Of a stretch of 64,000 nt of DNA, positions 62,088 to 64,000 are shown piece by piece. A program made the position numbers and the translations under genes. Source of the DNA: Halpernia frigidisoli (GTDB lineage: Bacteria; Bacteroidota; Bacteroidia; Flavobacteriales; Weeksellaceae); contig NZ_FOQT01000005.1 of assembly GCF_900113805.1 (NCBI RefSeq), positions 248,001 through 312,000 of the forward strand, given 5' to 3'. The notes beneath the pieces were generated by a model that did not search any database, had not been told where the DNA came from, and saw only the letters and a list, made by a program, of their open reading frames with translations. Position 1 is the first letter of the stretch. Every line of letters starts with the position of its first letter.

Positions 62088-64000
62088 TTACAAACTCCCA
62101 CTACTAATATCCTTATACCTCTCAAAATAAAAATTCAGTTTTTCTAAAACCATTTCCTTTTTATTTTGACGCTCATTATTTGGTGTGAATTTGGAAATTG
62201 GCGGAAGTATTTTTGATAACGATGTTCCCGAAGTTTGAATTTCGCCATTTTTAAAGCAATTTCGAATGAATTTATAAGTTTCATCCTCCTTTAGATTTTC
62301 TTCAGAAATGATCACGTCCAATTCTGACTTCATTTTTTTGTTGACAAAAGTTTCCCATTCTTCATCCACCGCAGATTGTGGTGTTAAAGATTGGATAAAT
62401 AATTCTATCAAATCTTTTTTATTCCGCAGTTCAATACTGGAATCTATGGCTTTTGAAATATTTATTGTAATTTCTTTGTCCTGCAAGTGCGTTTCATGAT
62501 AAACGCGAATTAATGCTAGAATATAATCGATATTGATCTCAACTTGCTTTATTAATTCCATCTCAAAGACGATGTCATCATTTACATTTTCACTATCGCC
62601 ATCGTTTACAGTCCGAAATTCATTATAAAGTTCAATGTACATACTGTGATAATCCTGAACATCTCTATCTGTGAGTATTTCTTTGCCAAAGAAACTATCA
62701 AATGAATTGAGAATGTTTTGAAATTTAAGTACAGAACTGTATAATTTTATGAACTGCTTTTTATTGTCTTCGCCTACGATATTCTGCCCAACTGGAAATC
62801 TTTCAGTTAGTTCATCCACAATATCTACAAAGCCAACAATATCTTTTTTACCATCATTGTAACCGTAATAATAATCATCAAAAGTTCGAAGCAAGACAAT
62901 TCCACCGGCTTCTTTGTCGCCGAAAAGCGCCAAACTTTCATTTGTTTTTTCTTCTAAATTTCTAAAACAAACAATATTTCCGAACGTTTTTACCGAATTT
63001 AGGATTCTATTTGTTCTGGAAAATGCCTGCAAAAGACCGTGCATTCTCAAATTTTTATCAACCCATAAAGTATTAAGCGTTGTCGCATCAAATCCGGTTA
63101 AGAACATATTAACCACAATAAGCAAATCTATTTCGCGGTTTTTCACACGCATAGAAATATCTTTGTAATAATTTTGAAACTTATCTGCGGAAGTGTCGTA
63201 ACTCGTCCCAAACATTCCATTATAATCCCGGATCGCACCATCCAGAAAATCACGATTTGGAGCGCTTAAATCATCCGTATTTTCTGTATTTTCATCTCCT
63301 GTTCCATCTTCTTCCTCATCATTCACACCATAACTAAAAATGGTCGCCACCTTCAATCTCAAAATTTCGGGAATTTCTTCCTGCTGTTCTTTAAACTCTT
63401 TGTAATAGGCTTTCGCCATATCTATTGATGCCACCGCAAAAATGGAATTGAAACCGCTCATTCGGATTCTCTCTTTCACTTCCTCAACTTTTGTCCGGTC
63501 TTTTGCAGTTGCCACATCATACACATTTGTGATGGTAGAAACCATAAAAGGTTTTGCATTACGCATTGTTTTTTGGGTAAAATGTGTAGAAATATACCTC
63601 ACATTATTCCCGATCCGGATTGGATCCATCAAGGCTTTTTCTCTATCAATGTCCTTTACTTTTCGATCTTCGATACCATCCTTTTCTTTCATCGTGCTGA
63701 AATAATCAATACGGAAAGGCAACACATTTTTATCTGAAATCGCATTCACAATAGTGTAAGTATGCAAAGCGGAAGTGTGAGATTCTGGCGGACAATTTTT
63801 ATAATCGCCGTGGGTTTTGCATCCGAAGGCTTGAACTGTAGTTCTTAAATCTGGATTTCTACCACTTGAAGCATTTTTTGCAAAAATTGGTGTTCCTGTA
63901 AATCCAAATAAGTAATATTTTTTGAAACTTTTCTTGATTGCTTTGTGCATATCGCCAAACTGCGAACGGTGGCATTCATCAAAAATAATTACCGTAGGTT
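62088..64000 (-). CDS. hsdR: Type I restriction endonuclease subunit R (partial, 3' part)
   Basis: The frame runs from the right edge to a stop at 62088, at least 637 residues. The first visible residues, TVIIFDECHRSQFGDMHKAI, contain helicase motif II (DECH). Motif III is GFTGTPIF, and motifs V and VI are VNMFLTGFDATTLNTLWVDK and LLQAFSRTNRI. The C-terminal helical part (QNKKEMVLEKLNFYFERYKD) is as in EcoR124-type R subunits. The nuclease domain lies outside the window. With HsdS and HsdM it translocates and cuts unmodified DNA. Confidence 0.94.
   Translation of the reverse strand, partial: PTVIIFDECHRSQFGDMHKAIKKSFKKYYLFGFTGTPIFAKNASSGRNPDLRTTVQAFGCKTHGDYKNCPPESHTSALHTYTIVNAISDKNVLPFRIDYFSTMKEKDGIEDRKVKDIDREKALMDPIRIGNNVRYISTHFTQKTMRNAKPFMVSTITNVYDVATAKDRTKVEEVKERIRMSGFNSIFAVASIDMAKAYYKEFKEQQEEIPEILRLKVATIFSYGVNDEEEDGTGDENTENTDDLSAPNRDFLDGAIRDYNGMFGTSYDTSADKFQNYYKDISMRVKNREIDLLIVVNMFLTGFDATTLNTLWVDKNLRMHGLLQAFSRTNRILNSVKTFGNIVCFRNLEEKTNESLALFGDKEAGGIVLLRTFDDYYYGYNDGKKDIVGFVDIVDELTERFPVGQNIVGEDNKKQFIKLYSSVLKFQNILNSFDSFFGKEILTDRDVQDYHSMYIELYNEFRTVNDGDSENVNDDIVFEMELIKQVEINIDYILALIRVYHETHLQDKEITINISKAIDSSIELRNKKDLIELFIQSLTPQSAVDEEWETFVNKKMKSELDVIISEENLKEDETYKFIRNCFKNGEIQTSGTSLSKILPPISKFTPNNERQNKKEMVLEKLNFYFERYKDISSGSL

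Overview
The window reads as a low-GC Bacteroidota chromosome, most likely a flavobacterium of the Chryseobacterium/Kaistella type (Weeksellaceae). The evidence is a GLPGLI-family protein, a type IX secretion C-terminal domain, an M56/BlaI pair, DUF6427-like and DUF3109 genes, an OstA-like protein, and TAnnTTTG promoter boxes with no strong Shine-Dalgarno sequences. Most of the window (about 1-58,080) is ordinary core genome. The last 6 kb, to the right of the tmRNA gene, is an accessory island.

Layout. 1-4,450: a partial nucleoid-associated protein, a secreted TPR protein, a secreted thioredoxin-like protein, dnaK and a cytochrome c lipoprotein. 4,600-9,810: ppk1-ppx polyphosphate pair, SGNH hydrolase, and the Fe-S carrier pair mrp-nfuA. 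9,920-17,000: GH92 glycosidase, DUF1304 protein, and a BlaI-M56-GLPGLI module with a truncated GLPGLI duplicate and BlaI-type operators. 17,190-23,200: DUF4142 lipoprotein, dicarboxylate symporter, two BON proteins, and a DUF2089/membrane protein/hydrolase/DUF5808 operon. 23,360-32,040: HAD phosphatase, arginine decarboxylase, thiamine pyrophosphokinase, cobalamin adenosyltransferase, ArsB/NhaD-like transporter, ABC exporter, lptB and a 2OG-Fe(II)-like oxygenase. 32,140-46,130: a large leftward block with an HTH-like protein, hemB, deoC, endonuclease, trmD, NDH-2, class III aminotransferase, OstA-like protein, fur, kup, pdhB and DUF2147. 46,250-57,220: membrane and envelope genes (GT39, GT2, flippase-like, pssA), an exonuclease, DUF2007, FAH hydrolase, UspA, DUF6427-like, DUF3109 and trigger factor. 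ssrA (57,683-58,077) carries a readable GNQEFALAA tag.

The island holds the 3' part of a type I restriction hsdR (running off the right edge), a small WG-repeat-like protein, and a metallophosphoesterase-STAND NTPase that is split in two by a one-base frameshift near 58,950. A decayed second copy of the hsdR 3' end lies on the far side of the WG-like gene, so this stretch has been rearranged. Taken together it looks like a defence locus at the tmRNA integration hot spot.

The most unusual non-coding signal is a dispersed family of structured elements, six copies here. Four share the arms CCGRCTTGAGTGGA and GGGAACGGA with helices that covary between copies. Two more distant variants share the ATCCTTTT/AAAAGAT centre. 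They lie only between genes. A strong terminator at 33,481 with no gene in front of it, together with an upstream TAGCTTTG box, suggests an unannotated short transcript.
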